Part shown: in pieces, positions 5,887-7,077 of the stretch
How the letters are laid out: every line of letters starts with the position of its first letter
Position numbering within the stretch: position 1 is the stretch's first letter
Source: CAITUY01 sp964611575
Lineage (GTDB): Bacteria > Verrucomicrobiota > Kiritimatiellia > CAIKKV01 > CAITUY01
DNA: 7,077 nt
Reading direction: 5' to 3'
Assembly: GCA_964611575.1 (NCBI GenBank)
Contig: CAZTAJ010000167.1
Coordinates: 1-7,077, forward strand
Notes under the pieces: generated by a model
What the model was told of the DNA's origin: nothing
Seen by the model: the letters and a program-made list of their open reading frames with translations, nothing else
Databases searched by the model: none
Made by a program: the position numbers and the translations under genes

Positions 5887-6996
5887 CTATTTCTTCACCG
5901 GCGTTCCCGAGTCGCGGGGACGGGACTTCATGCGCGACAGGATCATGCCCGTGCGCAGTTTGTTCTCGAACGTCGGGTCGGGCCGGCTGCCCAGTTCCAT
6001 GGCCCGCCCGTAGTGGGCCTGGGCCTTGTCGACATCCGGCGGCTTGATTGCCATGAGAATCTGCGCCAGGTTGTAGTGGCCCTCGGCCGAATCCGGGGCG
6101 AGTTTCAGCCCCCGCTCCATCGCCACGCGGGCATCCCCCACACGCCCGAGCCCCATGTAGGCCGAGCCCAGGGTGATCAACACGGAGGCCTGCGTGAGAT
6201 CGGCCGTATCATGCGGCTGAAGCAACTCGACCGCCTCACCATACTTGCCCACCTGGCAAGCGGCCAGACCATGCAGGACGATCAGGTCCAGATCGCCGGG
6301 CATCACGCGCTCGCCCTCACGCACCAGCCAGAGCGCCTGCGCGGTCTGCCCCTCCTGGATCAACCGGCGCGCCTCCGCCTTGACCACCGCCGGCAGCGCG
6401 CTGAGAGGCGGGAGCGCATTGGTCGGCGCCGCCGGGAGCGACGGCGGGGTGCGCCAGAATCTCCACCCCCGGTTCTGCTCAAGTCGGGCCAACTTGCGCT
6501 GCAACGCCTGGGTCGCGCGAATGGCCTCGTCGCGCTCGGCCCTCAGCCGTGCCGCCTCCAGGGCGCCCGCGCCGTCCTGCGCCGGCGCCCCCGCGTCGGA
6601 ACTGGCCTGCCTGAGTTCATCGAGCAGATGCTCCAGCCGCGCCTCGGTGTTGGTGATGGCCGGTGGCAGCGCCGCCGGGCTGACGTTTGACGATCCGCCC
6701 GCTTCCAGCGCGGCCATCCGGTTCCGGCAATCGGCAAGGCGATAGTCGATCGCCTCAGCCTGCCAGCCGGGGTAGTCGGCCTGGAGGCGCCCGAACAATT
6801 CAATCGCCTGCCGGTAGTCCTGGATCGCATCCGCGCGGCGGTTGACGATCCCCGCCAGTTCCGCGTCCACGACCGCCCGATACGCCTGGCGCAGCAGGGC
6901 ATCGGCCGGCAGGCCATCCGCCGCCAGCGCCACACCGGCCGCCAGCAGTCCCGCACCGCACACCACCACCGCCATCCAGAGTTGCATCCGCTTCAT
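5887..6996 (-). CDS. Exported tetratricopeptide-repeat protein
   Basis: This 369-residue protein has a clear signal peptide. A basic MKR start is followed by a hydrophobic core at about 5-24 and a likely cleavage after ALA at about 23-25. The cysteine at 13 is not in a lipobox, so it is probably soluble in the periplasm, not a lipoprotein. Residues 30-98 form a helical region resembling a divergent TPR unit (AIELFGRLQADYPGWQAEAI, 64-83). Residues 115-175 are charged and likely coiled coil, followed by a proline-rich linker at about 182-202. Canonical TPR motifs fill 203-337, with the clearest unit ASVLITLGSAYMGLGRVGDA at 270-289 followed by GLKLAPDSAEGHYNLAQILM (296-315). TPR arrays bind other proteins; the partner is not evident. 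GGAG (7008-7005) lies 8 nt before the ATG and supports the start. The gene converges on the two-component pair and appears to be transcribed alone within the window. Confidence 0.88.
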   Translation of the reverse strand: MKRMQLWMAVVVCGAGLLAAGVALAADGLPADALLRQAYRAVVDAELAGIVNRRADAIQDYRQAIELFGRLQADYPGWQAEAIDYRLADCRNRMAALEAGGSSNVSPAALPPAITNTEARLEHLLDELRQASSDAGAPAQDGAGALEAARLRAERDEAIRATQALQRKLARLEQNRGWRFWRTPPSLPAAPTNALPPLSALPAVVKAEARRLIQEGQTAQALWLVREGERVMPGDLDLIVLHGLAACQVGKYGEAVELLQPHDTADLTQASVLITLGSAYMGLGRVGDARVAMERGLKLAPDSAEGHYNLAQILMAIKPPDVDKAQAHYGRAMELGSRPDPTFENKLRTGMILSRMKSRPRDSGTPVKK

Positions 6997-7031
6997 GAGT
7001 CCTTCTCCCGTATCGCCAATGACCGGGGGGC

Positions 7032-7060
7032 ATTGTCCGCAAAAGCCCGCGCCGCTTCAA
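7032..7060 (-). promoter_or_regulatory. Candidate sigma-70-type promoter for the TPR gene
   Basis: On the minus strand TTGAAG (7060-7055, 4 of 6 to TTGACA) is separated by 17 bp from GACAAT (7037-7032, 4 of 6 to TATAAT). The expected transcript would have a leader of roughly 28 nt containing the ribosome binding site. This is moderate sequence support only. Confidence 0.35.
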
Positions 7061-7077
7061 GCCCCCTTTGCCGACCC

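Overview
The window is GC-rich bacterial DNA with one assembly gap: exactly 100 N at 1413-1512. It carries six protein genes, one of them cut by the left edge. No rRNA, tRNA, CRISPR array, insertion sequence or transposase was seen. The organism cannot be fixed from the sequence alone. The soluble PAS sensor kinase with its distinctive N-terminal extension, the secreted TPR protein, the short tandem-repeat intergenic DNA, and the mix of genes with and without Shine-Dalgarno sites suggest a PVC-superphylum bacterium, perhaps Verrucomicrobiota or Kiritimatiellota. That is a low-confidence inference from memory of such proteins.

Layout. (1) 1-1361, minus strand: the N-terminal 453 residues of an MmeI-like single-chain restriction-modification enzyme. 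It has a complete D-X9-E-X-K nuclease motif and the SAM-binding DPACGSGNF motif, and runs off the left edge. (2) 1413-1512: the gap, which may hide any amount of DNA, so the restriction gene and the rest of the window need not be true neighbours. (3) 1585-2858, plus strand: a two-gene unit encoding an unrecognised membrane-anchored protein and a LemA-family membrane protein, coupled by an ATGA overlap. (4) 2859-2980: a spacer with five 7-bp tandem repeats inside a 53-nt stretch without any G, followed by a plausible promoter. (5) 2981-5625, plus strand: a two-component pair, a soluble NtrB-like PAS histidine kinase and an NtrC-like sigma-54 activator, again joined by an ATGA overlap. (6) 5626-5886: the spacer between convergent genes, holding two inverted blocks of 8-bp repeats and two small hairpins. 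(7) 5887-6996, minus strand: an exported TPR protein with its own likely promoter near the right edge.

Working together. The kinase should sense an unknown cytoplasmic signal and phosphorylate the regulator, which keeps every residue needed to activate sigma-54 RNA polymerase. I found no convincing -24/-12 promoter in the window, so its targets probably lie elsewhere. The LemA pair probably forms a membrane-associated unit of unknown role. The restriction enzyme is the only defence gene seen. Nothing in the window amounts to a clearly new multi-gene system. The least explained signals are the two families of very short tandem repeats, at 2892-2926 and at 5664-5695 with 5795-5822, and the unrecognised partner of LemA.
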